This document shows, in pieces, positions 43,515 to 57,388 of a stretch of 64,000 nucleotides of DNA. The translations under genes were made by a program, and so were the position numbers. The stretch covers positions 31,159,012 through 31,223,011 of the forward strand of contig NC_056037.1 in NCBI RefSeq assembly GCF_004379255.2, read 5' to 3'. Below the pieces are notes generated by a model. That model worked only from the letters and a program-made list of their open reading frames with translations. It was not told the origin of the DNA and did not search any database. Position 1 is the first letter of the stretch, and each line of letters starts with the position of its first letter. This stretch comes from Salvia splendens (lineage: Eukaryota; Streptophyta; Magnoliopsida; Lamiales; Lamiaceae).

Positions 43515-46500
43515 ATGGGCGCCCCTGACATGGATGAACTCAGTTTCACTGATTCTCAGCTCCACTTTTATGTTAAGGATGCGCTCAAAGCTGCTATTCA
43601 GGTAATTATGCATTTTATCAATCATTATTAGCTCGTATGGATGAACTTCTGCTAACTTTTTTTTTGTCCTAATTTCAAGGGTGACTGCGACTTTTACAAT
43701 CAGCTTGTGGCAGTGATACATCGTAAAGAGCGTCTTTCTGCTGCAGACGTCGCCCTTCTTGTGGTATGTTGTGGCTTTTCGTTACTAAATTTATCACTAC
43801 TTTATCCAGTAATTTGCTTAATCTTGATTTTTTGTGTTCTAACTTTGCAGACGTGTTTGAAAGCTGTGACTGGAGCAGTATCTTGTATACATATCAGTCA
43901 TCATAAATCCCTACTTGCTGCAGTTAGTAACAAACCATTTCACTGAATTTGTTATTTCACTATTTCCATTTTTGTTTTAAGCCTTTTTTTTACGTCACAG
44001 ATATTAAGAATGAGTCTGTGGGATTATGGAACTAATGTGATGGATGCATTGCTTGAGTTGCTCGTTGCTTTGGTACGTGCTGCTATATTTTATGCTCCTT
44101 ATTTATTGATTCTTTATCCCCTCCTCTCCTTAAAACCTTGGTTATACAGGCTTCATCAAATGGGGAACATGTTAATTTGTGCTTGGAGATGCTTGTGAGC
44201 AATTTCGTGCCTCCATCTGCATACTTTGAGAAACACCGAGGTCCATCTAAAAAGAGTGAAGTTCTTGATCGTGTTCATTCAACTTTAATCGACATTGCAA
44301 ATTTAGTTCCTCTTTCACCGTTGATACTCGAGAAGATAGTAAGAGATAAAATGCCCCATGTATACGTAAAAGAACAGGTAAGATCGTATCTTCGGTTTTG
44401 GTTCTTTTAAGAAAATTGGTACTCCCTTCGTCCCGGCTAAGATGACACATTTCTTAGCCGGCATGAGATTTTAGGAGTTATTGGTTAAAGTTTTTAATTG
44501 GAGAGAGAAAAGGTGGGTGTAAGTATTAAAATAGAGAGAAATGAAGATGAATATTTTAATATGAGTGAGAAAAAGTGGTTGGGTATATTAATTGGAGAGA
44601 GAAAGTTTCAAAAAAAGGAAATGTGTCATCTTAGTTGAGACAAACTAAAAAAGAAAACATGTCATCTTAAGCGGGACGGAGGTTGAGACAAACTAAAAAA
44701 GAAAACATGTCATCTTAAGCGGGACGGAGGGAGTATGTTAAGTGTGCGTATTATTCTTCATCAGTACAACTTATAAAAGATTGGAACTATTAGAAGTAAT
44801 TCAAAATACTCAAATGTGTTTTGTTGCTCTACTTATCAGTACCACATGTTCAGGTCCTTTCAGAAGTGTACTTTTTCCATTCATATGGCCCATTTCCCCT
44901 CCTCATACGTTGGCTCTGCCATTATGTGCCTCTTTGTGATAAGGCATGAGAAGTCTCTTATGTAACTGAGGGACCCTATGAGTGTAGTTGTGACTTGTGC
45001 TTATGCTGTATTCTCAGTATGAATTATATACCATCATCACGAGGATTATGTTTTGTCAGAAAGCTTTGCATAACACATAAGATGCATTGTTTTTGAAGCA
45101 AGAGATTTTTACTGTTCTCTATCTTCTGCGTGCATTATAAGATACTATTAATCTTCTTTTAGCATGCAATAAAACTGTCTTCTTCTAACTTTGGATCTAA
45201 AAGGATAAAGGTGCATGATTTAAATTTTAATATGGAACATGTTTTGATGTTACTCATTATCTGTGCAGCCCATTGTGATGTATGTGGAGAATATGCTGAG
45301 ATTGGAGAGCGGTGCTATGGGTGAACTTGTTGGAAGCATGGCCCTGATTGTGTTAATGGATAAACTAGTAGAATTGGATGTAAGTTACTATAGAGTTTGT
45401 ATTTGTCAAGACTTTTATGCGTCCTGGCCAGGTTTCATATTCTTGTCTTGTAGGTGGAAATTGCATGGAAGGATATTTTGGAGGACGACTTCCAAAAGGA
45501 TGTCTTTGATTTTGAACTAGAAGACCTTGCGGAACCTGCAGATAATTTCAATCAAGAAAACAAAGAGGTGTGTTACATGTTTACCTATAGTTATTTCATA
45601 AAATTAAATAAAGAGTAAAGCTAGCTAGTTTAGGGAATTTCGTCTTCATCTTATATTTGGTATTGCAACTCATTTTTCCAGTTTACTAGAGAAGCGTCAA
45701 TGCAAAGGTTTTGTTCTGGGAACCATCCTGAAAAGTTAGATAGTTTGATGGTGCTTACTTTTGAACACCTTAAATGCTGTTTTGAGACCGGTCGTCTGGT
45801 TCAGGTAAAATGTTCATTCTGCCTTTTCTTCTGGTTTGTGATGTACTTGTGAGTCTCTTGATTTGCTTATGTTCTGATGGTGCTTTAGGTTTTTGAGATC
45901 CTCCTCCAATCATTTCGGATAACAGTTTTGACTGCGTACAAATCAAAATTCGCTCAGGTATTGTGACATTTGTATGTGCAGAAGAATAGATGTGTTTTTG
46001 CCCTTTTTATTGCTTGGTGTGACATTTTCCTTCTTATTGCTCTCACTTTTACTAACTGGCATGTTATTCCCACCTGTTTTTGTAGTTTGTCATGTTCTAT
46101 GCTTGCTCACTGGATCCTGAAAACTGTGGAAAGTTATTTGCCGATGCACTTGTAGATATCTTTGTGAATGGTGTCCATCCTGAATGGAGGTAAATACACG
46201 AGGATTTTGTAAAGTTTAATTTGTTACTCTTTGTGCTGTATATTTTTAGTTAGAGATTGATTTTTATATATATACTCCCTCGGTCCACAACAAATTGTCC
46301 CATTTATGGATGGCACGGGTTTTAATGAGAAATTGGTAAAGTTAGAGAGAGAAGGAGAAAAAGTGGGTAAAGTGAGAGAGAGAGAGATAGTGGGTAAACT
46401 GTATCTCAAAATAGTAAAATGGGACTATTTTTCGTGGGCGGAGGGAGTATATTATGGGGGGGGGTTCTACTTTCTTCATCTTGTTAAGATACTAAGGTTT

Positions 46501-48184
46501 CATGAATTTTATGCTGCTTTTGTTAGTTTCTGCATGGTAATTATTCTTTTCCCTAGTTTCATAGCAAAATCATGTAGTACTAATTTAAACTGCCCTTGAC
46601 TATATTAGTCTTGCGAATGCTTTATGCTAAGTGTTCAGTTTTCCCCAGAGGTAATAATTGTTGCAATTTCTACTGGTGACTATGGTATGGCTGGAATATA
46701 TTCCCCCTTTGCCTTCTTTACTTATTTCTTTTTTGTGATTTGTAGTTCCATGTTTAGCATGTTTGTCCAATCACTTTGCTGAAGATTAACTTTATTACTT
46801 GTATTGCAGAATGAGTGCTGTGGCATACCTTGCAAGTTATCTGGCTCGTGCCAAATTTCTTCCTGTCCCTTTGATCGCTATAATGCTGGAACGGTTGTTC
46901 TACATCTCATTTTGTTGATATTCAACTAAAATGAAGAAGAATGTACTGAAAACAGTTCATCTTTATTTATCAGTGTTATTATTCATGTTTCAGTGTAGTG
47001 GACTGGTGTTCCAAATATTGCAAAAACTGGGGCAGTGACATTAATCCAAAAGCTCAGAAAGTATTCTATGCTGGATGCCAGGTATGATGCTTATATTATT
47101 TTCTCATGTATCTATGAACTCTTCTTCATAGGTTTGTCATTTATTGACCACTGATTATGTTTTCATAGGCTGCGTGTCAGTTCTTGTTCAGTTATTCCTA
47201 TTGCTTATTGTTTCACTTATTTTGCCATAATGTGCCAGTAGGACCTTTATTAATGATCAGATACTGTTCCACAGGCCACGATGTATGTGCTTTGTTTCCG
47301 CATGAAACAAATGCTTGCTATTCCTCGGCTGAAGTCCCAACTGCAGCTCATGCAGATTGATGCCATCCTCGGGCATCCTTTGAAACCACTTCAGGTTAAA
47401 AGTTGCATTTTCTTAGTTGTTTAAATACTCTGCCAATTTGTTTGAATTTATTCCCTTTGGGGACGAAGGGTTTTGTATAGAAAATTTATTTTGATCCATT
47501 TATTCTGCATCTATTCTTTTTCATGTGTTCTGTGACTTACTGTTGTATCTGTTTGTCAACTTTAGTTATTCACACTTATGTTTCCCGTATAGGTATGCCT
47601 GCCATCAATTGTAGATGAATTTCTACGGCAGGCGAAAGAAAATCGCGTATGTTTTCTTCCTGAAAGGCTTGCTGACCAAGATTTCCTAGAATCAAAACAT
47701 TCTACTGTATTTGGTGGGACAGAAAAACTGGGAATGTTTTTCCCGTTTGATCCCATCCTATTGCCAAATTGTGACAGGTACGTTCCTGTCTTATTTGATT
47801 CTTGTGTCCCCTTCTTGCTCTACAAATATGGCTATATATTTAGAGGAAATACTGTTTATAAGAATGTTGAACTAGGAGTTTATGTTCTTTGTATTGTTTT
47901 GTAGATACATCCGACCAAATTATGTCTACTGGTCAATGGTGAGAAGTAGTTATGACGAGGAAGGCACTAGTGATGAAGATGTTGCTGATGCCTATGATTG
48001 TGAAGATGGGATGAGTATTCCAGATGATAGAAGTGGGAAGGGTTGTGATGAGGAAGATTGTGATGCTGATGAGTTTAGTCCTAGTTTTGAAAAGATGTCA
48101 ATTACCCCTAGGGATTCAAGTCACAGATTTGGGGGCCGAATGCCCTCGAGAATCAGACCTTCAATGAGTCCCGAGTCGTTGTGA
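43515..48184 (+). CDS. RRN3: RRN3/TIF-IA, RNA polymerase I-specific transcription initiation factor
   Basis: RRN3 binds RNA polymerase I and brings it to rDNA promoters in the nucleolus, linking ribosome production to growth. Fifteen coding exons, all GT-AG with consistent phase: 43515-43601, 43680-43763, 43851-43922, 44001-44072, 44150-44377, 45269-45379, 45454-45567, 45682-45804, 45889-45957, 46086-46189, 46810-46893, 46994-47081, 47275-47394, 47593-47777, 47905-48184. They give 606 residues, normal for plant RRN3. Family stretches seen: MSLWDYGTNVMDALLEL, VMYVENMLRLESGAMGELVG, VHPEWRMSAVAYLASYLARA, FFPFDPILLPNCDRYIRP. The C-terminus is acidic (GTSDEDVADAYDCEDG), also typical. The start is the first ATG giving the conserved N-terminal helices. 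Introns 5 and 10 hold Stowaway-type MITEs. It is convergent with VSR, stops 664 bases apart. No defects seen. Confidence 0.95.
44422..44733. mobile_element. Stowaway-type MITE in RRN3 intron 5
   Basis: Ends ctcccttcgtcccggctaagatg and catcttaagcgggacggaggGAG with TA flanks (44420-44421, 44734-44735). The last 48 bases of the right end (ttgagacaaact..gggacggagg) are tandemly duplicated, an unusual end structure. Confidence 0.85.
46275..46447. mobile_element. Stowaway-type MITE in RRN3 intron 10
   Basis: Ends ctccctcggtccacaac and cgtgggcggagggag with TA flanks (46273-46274, 46448-46449). Confidence 0.82.
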
Positions 48185-48847
48185 TTTAGCTCTACTCTCA
48201 GCTATATTAATGGTGCTTGGTATATTCATCCACTATTGGTGAATGTAATGTCTTCAAACAATTATTGGTAGTCCATCTCTCTCTCATGTCTGTTTTTAGG
48301 AACTGGATGGACGTGAGCGAATTATGTTTAATGTGTATGAATTTTTCACATTTTAGTATATTCAAATATTAGCATAATTGTAATCAATCAGCCTACATTA
48401 TTTTATTCACAAAGATTGCCTACATCAAAATAAGCAGAAAGACACCATTATATTCACTATATCTACAGCAAGTCTGTTCCCCAATTGCAACTTAGAACGT
48501 TATTTCATCAAATAAAATCATATTCATACCCAACACCATTTCATCCGTGGCATATGGTAACATACCATTATTAACTAATGCTAAAAGTAATATATGGTTC
48601 GACTCTCCTTGCATCAAGAAACGATGAAGATACACGTTGCGAAAACAATTAATAAAAGAAGAAAAGAAACAAATGCAGTTTCTGGGCACAGCCATTCACA
48701 GGCTACAACAATGTGCATGTTTCCGTCTAATCTTTTTATGCAGCGCCCGTCTCAAGCGTGTCGCATATTTAAAGACATGTTGATTCTCATTCTATCCAAG
48801 GTAAGGTACACAAGCCCCCACAGCACCGTTGCATTGAGAATCTCTAG
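48185..48847. other. Shared 3' region of convergent RRN3 and VSR genes
   Basis: Contains the 3' UTRs of both genes; no additional gene seen. The frames at 48492-48695 and 48594-48872 are not credible. Confidence 0.6.
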
Positions 48848-51800
48848 TCAAACACGATTTTCATCTACGTGATTTGCTACTTCATTCTGGCTGTCCAGAG
48901 GCATGTATTGAGCCATTATAGCCCTGATCTCCGAGTCCATATACGACTAAAACGCAATTAGGGGAAACTTTGTTATGATGGTGAGGAGTTGAGATTCAAT
49001 ATATGTTTCAACTTATATAGTTCTAAGCCATGAAGCAGGAATTTGTATGAAACTGAACCTCTCCAACATGTATTTCAACGAGAGATTCGTACTAGTGATG
49101 TTTAGATCGAAAACTTACCCTCAACCTCTGTTTGTACACGAGATAGCCACCACCACCAGCCAAACCTAATACAATCAGAGCAAGCCAAACAGCGCCCCAA
49201 CCATACTTCACCTCTGAAGCACTCTGACCTGCACAAGAATAGAATACGAATAAAATAAGGAAAATTCACACAGATAAATAGTAAGAACAAATCTTGAAGT
49301 TGAACTAACCGATGCAGGTATCATGGTCCCTTATATACAGCCGGCCGCTGCTACAAGTACACTCGTAACTGCCCCATGTGTTTCTGCAGTTGCATTCGTT
49401 GCATTGACAAGCTTTCTTCTCCTTACATTCGTTAATATCTGTATGTTAAAAGGTAAACCAAGGTCATACATGCTACACAATAATCTTTCGGCTCCATTTT
49501 CGCATCTTTTCAATGAGCAAAAAAAGGACAATATCTTGTTAGAGGCCGTTTACCTTCACAGTTTTTAACACCGTCACCTGTAAATCCTGGAGGACATGTG
49601 CATTTTCCATCTTCGCTATCCTGTTATAATACATGTTGAACAATTTCATTCCTATCCAAGTTTAAGAGTGGGATGAGGACAGGAAGTTTTAAGGTTCACT
49701 GACCAAACAAGCAGAGAAAGTGACCCCATCCCTCTTTTCATGCCAACAGCCTCCGTTATGTATTCTGCATCGCCCAGGCCCACTGGCTGCACATGCAGAA
49801 TGAATCTGAATAATATTCTAATAACACTACCTCCATGGCTTAACCAACATACTCGTTCCACCTAAAAAACTGAGGAATTTAAATAACATTTTATGCTACA
49901 AAGCTATGAGACAAGATAGATAACTTAAAATTTAAGATTTCCCCAAATAGCAGCGGTTATACAGGCTACGTGAAACACATGTTAGAAAATATATTGAAGA
50001 ATATGTTGCAAATTGCGATGTGTTTTTGAACTATTAATTAAGAATGAAAATGGTTGTAAGGAATGACAACAAAACAATGGCAGAAGTTTTATTAGTAGAT
50101 GAGCCGAAATCCATCCCCAATCTCAGACATTTAAAGGGGTGATCTGTGCCTACGTAAGCATAGTAAAACATGCGTACTTTAGGCAACCACTTGTCATTGT
50201 GACTGAGGAATTTTAGTGCTCTACATTCTTGGAACCTTAAGAATAAGTTGAACAATGTCTCGTACGGATGCTTAAGTTTCTTGGCTTTCCTTTCAGATCT
50301 CAATCACCATCGTGACCAAGATAAACGTAGTTTTAAGGCAAGATAACTTTAACCCATCCCAAACTACTTGGTAAACAAATTAACACATAAAATCCTTAGC
50401 ATACCCGAACAAGATGTGTAACCATTCCCCTTCAATTGCACACCATTAACTATTGGACATTCACACACTCTTCCTCGAAATGTGTCCTGAACACCCAAAA
50501 AAAAGTAAGGGATAAAAGTTGACACAAAATAGTGTTTGTTTAAAAAAAATTATCACCTTGCAAGCTGTAATATTTGCTACCATGTCTTGCCAGCAGCCAC
50601 CATTATTGTGCAAGCACTCATTCGTTTGTACTTCTGCAGGTAGAGAGTATCAGTTACGAGTTTATAGTCATTCCACTCAACCTTTGAATTACTCAAAAAA
50701 AAGCATACCGCCATTTAAACAAACAGATGGCTCTGTAGTTTCTTTAAAACCAGCACATATAGCCTTTGATACGGCACCCTTCTCCAATTTTCCTGAAAGA
50801 AGAAGATATGTTAGGGGAAGTTGACATTTGACTACTATAATGCCTATCAACATAAGGCAGCAAACAGACCTCGATATTGGCGGTTATTCACGACAAGTGT
50901 AGGCAAAATGGTCACATCACCACGTGATCCTTTACCAATCTACAAAATTTGCACATTTTAGGAATTTGAAATGACTGTTAACAAACCATAACATAAAAGA
51001 AAGAATACAAACAATTTTTCTCCCAAAGAGAAGTTCAAATACTCACTTGAGCTTCTTGCTCTTCTTTCAGAACTGGATTGTCAGCATCAGCATCAGGGTC
51101 GCCCATGCACTTTTCGATTTTACTCAGATCAAGACCTGGCATGAAAGCAACCATATAATACTTTCATTTTGTGCTAAACCAACATGTTTATGAAGAAAGA
51201 GTGAAATCTACCTAAAGATTTGATAACCTCTTCAGCACATTCTTTGCCGTATTTCTTCTCCTTCATGGGGCATCTGATATGGAAATCAGTCACATAGTCC
51301 CACCAGACCCACGGCTTTCGGGTCTCGTTGGCCACTCTGAAAACACATAGTTGTCTCAAGTTCTCAAGCACCACATCTTTTCCATCATAACCAGAGCTGA
51401 AATCTTGCTCCGGGTCCGGAGCACAGTATCTCCCATGGTTGAGGCACTGGGACTTACATTGTTTGCTCAAGGTGAACGCCTCAGGGCAGTACCACGTTAT
51501 ATAGTGCGGAGTAAACTGGGTATAGCCACCTTGCTCAAGCATTTGGGCTGCACCCTTAAAATCCTTCAAAAACTCCATCAACATATCACACTTAACCCCA
51601 CACTCATCATTGCTCTTAGTCCACAGTTCATATTCCACTCGATCATCCGGGTGGGGGACGGCTTCCCTCCAGTCGAGGTTTACATTCACCATATCCCCTT
51701 TACTCAGCGCTTTCCTTAGTTTCTCACCAAAACTTTTATCAACCAGCGCAGAAGGTATCGTTATATTTTCAATATATTCTGCAGATGCATGACCCTCTTC

Positions 51801-52654
51801 AGGTGAGTCCATCGTGATCAACGGTTCATCAAGGTGATCAGCCACTAGAACAGCAGCTGCACCAGCATTCTGGGCATTCCAAACTTTTAAAGAAAAAAAG
51901 CAATCTGCAACATAGATGATAGATGCAAGTGTTATCTTCGAAGAAACTAACAGATAATCTAACTTAGCTAGATAAACTTTCTAAATTAAGAAAGTTCTCA
52001 ACAGAAAAAACAAGAATGTCTCACCAATCACAAGATAAAAAATCCTGAAATTGCTTGACACAGAAATTATCCCAACAATCACAAGGGTAGATTAGGAAAT
52101 AAAATAAATTACCTAATTTAAACCGTCAGGCGCAAAATTAAAATTCATATGCAAATGCAATCCCCCATCCCCCAAAATAAATCGAATTTAAAGGAGGCAT
52201 ACACGATCATTAACAAACCCAAACTCAATTAAGAAAGATCCCATAAAAGCACATCACAATGCAATATCAAATCTAGAGCAAGTTTATCCTCTCTTATACC
52301 AAAATAAAATAAAATTGCACACACACATAGAGAGAGAGAAGTACCTCCACGATCAACAAGCACAAAGGTGGGTAAAGCTCCAGGCTTGCTCTTGAAAGAA
52401 ATCCCAGAAGCTTCAAATTTTTGACAGCCCTTTGTATTGTCCTTTGGATACACCACAGCTCCAGCCATGGTTCCACCATATTGTGGAATCCCAAAGTTGC
52501 CGATGGCACTATCGTAATTTCCTTTAATGCTCTCCGGTGTAAACACTCTCAGACTGTTCTTCTCCACCAGAAACTTACACGCCACTAATTCCACCCAAAT
52601 CAGCACTAGAAAAGGCAGCAAGATTGCAACTTTCGATCTTCCACAACGCCCCAT
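48848..52654 (-). CDS. VSR: Vacuolar sorting receptor (VSR/BP-80 family)
   Basis: Type I membrane receptor that binds vacuolar sorting signals of soluble cargo and moves between Golgi/TGN and prevacuolar compartment. Twelve coding exons (transcript order): 52345-52654, 51212-51904, 51047-51135, 50870-50939, 50709-50792, 50557-50633, 50405-50486, 49704-49786, 49554-49620, 49310-49438, 49119-49228, 48848-48946. All are GT-AG and in phase, giving 630 residues, the family norm. In order: signal peptide ([18 protein letters not shown]), protease-associated domain ([25 protein letters not shown]), central Cys-rich region ([26 protein letters not shown]), EGF-like repeats including a calcium-binding type ([15 protein letters not shown]), one transmembrane helix ([18 protein letters not shown]) and a cytosolic tail with the Tyr sorting motif YMPL. 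The start is the ATG at 52652-52654 just before the signal peptide; no nearer in-frame ATG lies upstream. Intact. Confidence 0.95.
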
Positions 52655-54830
52655 TTCCTTCAACAAGCAAGAAGGCCAAGATTTTGCTAGATTTCTTGTT
52701 TCAACTAAAACACGCAGTGCAGTGAGTATTAAGCGTGGGATTTCTATGGTGTTGCGACTTGAAAATGGTGGAAGTCTGAGCAGTGATTTCAGAAAGTGTT
52801 ACAATTTGAAACGAATTTGACGATATTTTATTAGTATATGCTGGAGTTGTCTGTTTCTTCTTTCTTGAAAATACATAAAACGTTTTTGTGCTGCATATAA
52901 TATCTTATCACCAAAACAGAAAAAGAATATTTAAGTATTTTGATCAAGAAAATAAATTTGATTACTGAATGCGACCACACTATCGATTTTCTTCATCAAA
53001 AGAAACAAAGTGAAAACTTAGAAGCGGAAATAAATGGGAAATTAGCAGAATATCGTGAATGTGGTACGTGTGAATATGTGATGACTGACGATATAAGATT
53101 TTTTGTGAAGAAAAAAAAATACATGCAATTTCAATTTCATTCCAGATAAAGTTAAGGTCTTTATATTTTCTTAGATTGATGGGGTAATGGTGTGGTCCCA
53201 TCACATCTAATTCTAATTTTCTAATTTTATGGAGTTGTTATTTAATTGGATTTTGTTAGGTCGAGGGCTTATATTATTTATACTATGTACCCTAATTTAA
53301 TAAAAAAAAAGGCTATAATATATCTTAACCAGTAACCACCAATTCCAGCAAGTATAGCAGTACTGATTTTATTTTGTTCCTATTCAATTTTTTTTATATT
53401 AGTGATTTCACATAAGTTTTATTTTTGTAATAAGCAATAGTATTAAGTGACTATATAGAACTACTATGATGAGTAAAAAACTGCTTTGCCATTACTGTTA
53501 GGCGGTAGTTATTTTTAGAGCAATCCTTATTCTTGATAATTAGTAGTATTTTTATATACATAAACCGCTTAAATTAATAGTATTAATAATGATGATAAAA
53601 AAGAAATGGGCCCAATGGAAGCCTTATTGATACCGACTAAATTAATATTCAAAACCTAAAAATATAATAATGTTTAAGCATATTATATCCAATAAATTGT
53701 ATGGTCGAGGATTTGATATATTATCTACATTTATATAATTAATTGTTTCAACGTGTTTCTCGTTACGTGTCGGTCGTGTGACTCGTGTCTCCGTCGTGAG
53801 AAAATGTCAAAATTAGTTTTGAATTGACGAGATTAAAACAATTTTACATGATCTGTTAAAAAATTGCTATGAAATCATGTTGGTGTGCTGCACTCTAATT
53901 ATCGAACAATTAGTTGATGAGTAAAATACTATATATTAAACCCTTATTAATTGTATGGACTAATTCATTAATTATTTATTTGAATATATTAAAACTATAG
54001 AATATTCATTTGTTCTTGATATGATGATTCACATTTGATTAATTCATATCTCATTAGAATGATAGGAATATTGGGAAAAAAATCTAGTATTAATGATAAC
54101 AAAAATAATAGTACTAATTAATTATTAATATTATCGACTATACGAAGTAAATGTGTCAAATTATACTATTGAATCATACTTTCTACAGAAAATCTAAATT
54201 TATATACGTCGAGGCTTCCGTAATATACCCTCAATGAACCAATCTATTAACAAACTGAAAGAAAACTCATAAAATTTATCTCAAACCCTTGATGTTGTCT
54301 CCATTTGTAATTTTAATTAAAAATAAAAATATTAAAATGATACTCCACCTTATCTCTTTTGCTAGAGGGCTTACAAATCCAGTTTACATTTATTAAAATA
54401 AATATAATTGAGGATAGTAGACCAAAAGCTATGAACGTACAAAAGACACATTAGTTAAAAAACTGAATATCAGTAAAGTTATAAAATGAATTGTTATAAG
54501 ATATCGGTGGCAGTTAAAACCAAAATATACTAGTTTCAGTTTTCTCTTGATACCGATATGGGACAGTTATATGTTATATTTTTAGTTTCAATTGCCAACA
54601 GATTCATATCGATGTCAAAATAATACTGAAATTATGGGTCATTTCTTATTGTTTCAACAATATATCTGGGCTTAAACTTGGATAGCTAGTCTCAATAGAA
54701 ATTAGAAAATAATATACTTATAATTATTCTGTTGGTTGAAATGACTATGACATAAAGATACACTAATCGGACGTAATACAACCTAATGAATAATGGAGAA
54801 ATTACACGAAAAAAATTGAATTGAAAATAC
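52655..54830. other. VSR upstream region and AT-rich intergenic DNA
   Basis: No gene seen. The frames at 52940-53149 and 52980-53204 lack family-like sequence. Confidence 0.5.
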
Positions 54831-54839
54831 AATAATCGA

Positions 54840-55380
54840 AACTATAAACCGTAAAGAAACCCTAATCGCTCGTGAGGATGGACCAGTTGGGCTATCCGAA
54901 CTTCAGATTCAAATATCGAGATGGATGACTACTACATTTGGCTCGTGGTTTTGATTTATGGTTTTTATGTGTTCCTTTGGAGTTGGTCAGCCCTTGGCCA
55001 TCATCCTTGTATTTATTTGCTTATTATGTTAGTTTCTCGATTGTTAGATGGGTAGTACCCGGTCTGTGGGGATACCATAGTAGCTTTGTTAGCTCTTGTG
55101 ATTTGTATCTCTCGTGCGGACCGAGTCACTTTTGGACTTGGTTGATGTATGTTTCTTGGATGTTTTGATATATACAGGTTGGGGGTCTGCCTTAACCCCC
55201 CGCTGTGATGGTGTTTGAGGAAAAAAAAAGTTGTAAGCCGAGTCGAGGAGTCCTCTTTCCGCAAGACAAGATACGCCCCGGTAGTGCTCTTGGATTGGCG
55301 TGTCGTCCCCAAAGATAAAACAATTTCGCCTTGTTCGTTGTAGCATCACAAACAGAACAAGCTCCGGCGAACTAGATGAT
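54840..55380 (+). mobile_element. Retroelement-derived, LINE-like 3' region (uncertain)
   Basis: A GT-rich stretch ends in gtgtttgaggaaaaaaaaag (about 55212-55230), like a retrotransposed 3' end with a short A tail. Frames on both strands (54938-55168 +, 55089-55388 -) have no clear protein identity. I call it retroelement-like only because of the tail and composition. Confidence 0.25.
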
Positions 55381-55382
55381 TG

Positions 55383-56700
55383 ATGCACTATTTATTAGCA
55401 CTAAAAATATCTGCGAGCATACATGGTAGATCTAGTATAGCTAAAGGCCAGTACCGAGATATCGAACACAGGGAATAAGATTGCAACTGACTACCATATA
55501 CTAAGCGTCATATACTATCTAAAGATACATAGATTTTTGGATTGATTATTTAAACTAGAAAGAAATAAATAAACAAATAACAGAAAGCATAAAAACATAT
55601 GATGCAAAACAGGCGAATGAATGTAGAATTTTAGGATCCAAAACACAATCGACTTCCTTGAATTACGGTCTCTAGAGTTATTAAGTCGGTCATTTAAGTA
55701 GATTAAACTCTCTTCCGAGGTGAGAAATCCGTAGATTAGGTGTTGAAATCAAAATCCCCTTTAAATCTCTAACATCTAACTCCAAAAAGATCGTTAAGAC
55801 CAATGACCTCACGTGAAACCTCAACTCTCCTGAGTTCTATTGAATTAAAGTGTGAATTATCCATTTTCCAAGTCAACTATTTCGTCTCCCAAGTACTCTA
55901 ATCAACTCTAACATGTATTCAAGAGGTAGCTAATCAATTGAATATAGAAGGCGCAAGGATAAATCAAATAACCACAAGAGCTAACAAGGAAAAATAATTG
56001 AATATCTTCACGAAAAATTCCACAATTGATGTTTACTACTCATAGACAAATAAAAACAACGTATAAAAGTACAAGACTTGAAAGAAATTGATAAAACCCA
56101 AGGTTGAATCCTCAATCTTCAGTATCTCTTGCTGGATCTGCCGAGCTCCACTCCAATAGAAGATGGATGAATTATGTGTGGAATATGGAATGGAAGAAGG
56201 CGTAGAGTGGGAGAAGGATTGTGGGCTCTGAGATGAAGATTATGAATTATGTTAGAGGTATTTATAGGTTGGAAAATGTTTATTTTTGATAATTTCGTGC
56301 CCTACAAGAAATGGGAGAGATTTGGCATCACAATATAATAATTTCTTTTCTTCCGTGAATTTCCGCAAGCTTTGACTGCACTGCGCAACGTTCGTAGAAT
56401 AGTCATAACTTTCTCCACAGAACTCCGATTGAGACGTGCGAGATATCCACGCGAAGCTCTTTTGAAGACAAATAGAATGGTATGCATTAATCACTGATTG
56501 GACTTCACATTTGCTGGAAAAATCGGCTTGAACTGATGCTGCTGCACTTAGGACTTTTTTCACATTTTTCTATCATTTATCAACAAACACGACAAAAATA
56601 CCAAATATATAAAATATGCAATTTAAGAACATAATTTGCATGATTGAAATTTAAAATAAGTCAAATCTAGTCCTTAAAAATATGCAAAATCCTTATTTGT
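55383..56700. mobile_element. LTR-type retroelement sequence, possibly a solo LTR
   Basis: Non-coding DNA with the phrase taccgagatatcgaacacaggg (about 55454), which I associate with the border regions of plant LTR retroelements. It extends to about 56700 (aaatatgcaa..ttatttgttaatgatgg). The frame at 56252-56563 (- strand) is not a recognised protein. Exact ends and target duplication could not be set. Confidence 0.35.
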
Positions 56701-56927
56701 TAATGATGGCGAGGGTAGAGCTTCGACGAAAGACTATGCAAAGAGGGTAGCACAAATGCTATGCTTGGTTTGCTTGTATTGTGAGTAGAGAATGCAATGG
56801 ATGCATGCCTATTTATAGGCCAAGTCCACTCATTGGTATTGATGGAGTCAATAGTCATTATGTGTGTCATGATGACTTGACTGTAACCGCCAGTTTATAA
56901 CCAAGAATCCATGATTGTGGCATGTGG

Positions 56928-57062
56928 AATATTATTTACAGAAGATATAGGAATAATTTAAATAAATGATCCTAATGCATGGCAAGAAATTATTTTATAT
57001 GTTTATAATCAATTAATGGTCATTAATATATATATATACACATGAAAGCAAAAATACTGAAA
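56928..57062. repeat. Upstream copy of the defensin-like gene's 5' flank
   Basis: About 125 bp here (ggaataatttaaataaatgatc, ataatcaattaatggtca, atacacat, aaaatactga) is repeated at 57389-57528 directly before the defensin-like ATG. A MITE (57107-57353) lies between the copies. Confidence 0.75.
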
Positions 57063-57106
57063 ACTGAAATTATTTTTAATCATCAATTAATTTTTGGACA
57101 AAATCA

Positions 57107-57353
57107 CTCCCCCCATCCACGAAAAATAGACATTGTGAATGACACGCGTTTTAATGTGAAATTGGTAAAGTAAGTGAAAAGGGGAAAAAATACTAACAGA
57201 GAAGTAGTATTAGTGGAATATGAGGTTCATATTATTAGTAGTGTTTAATTGTGTCACGTAGTAAATGTGGGGTCCTTTTTCAAACTTGGTCTATTTTTTG
57301 TGGAAAACCAAAAATGGCAAATGTGGTTTATTTTTTGTGGACGGATGAGGGAG
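57107..57353. mobile_element. Stowaway-type MITE upstream of the defensin-like gene
   Basis: Ends ctccccccatccacgaaaaatag and ttttttgtggacggatgagggag. The right flank is TA; the left flank is CA, probably a mutated TA. Inverted ends extend over about 20 bases. Confidence 0.7.
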
Positions 57354-57388
57354 TAGAATATATGGATTTCTATCAATTAACCATGAAT

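Noticed and set aside
52940..53149. Plus-strand frame of 69 codons upstream of VSR
   Set aside because: Lys-rich, low-complexity, no family resemblance, no supporting context.
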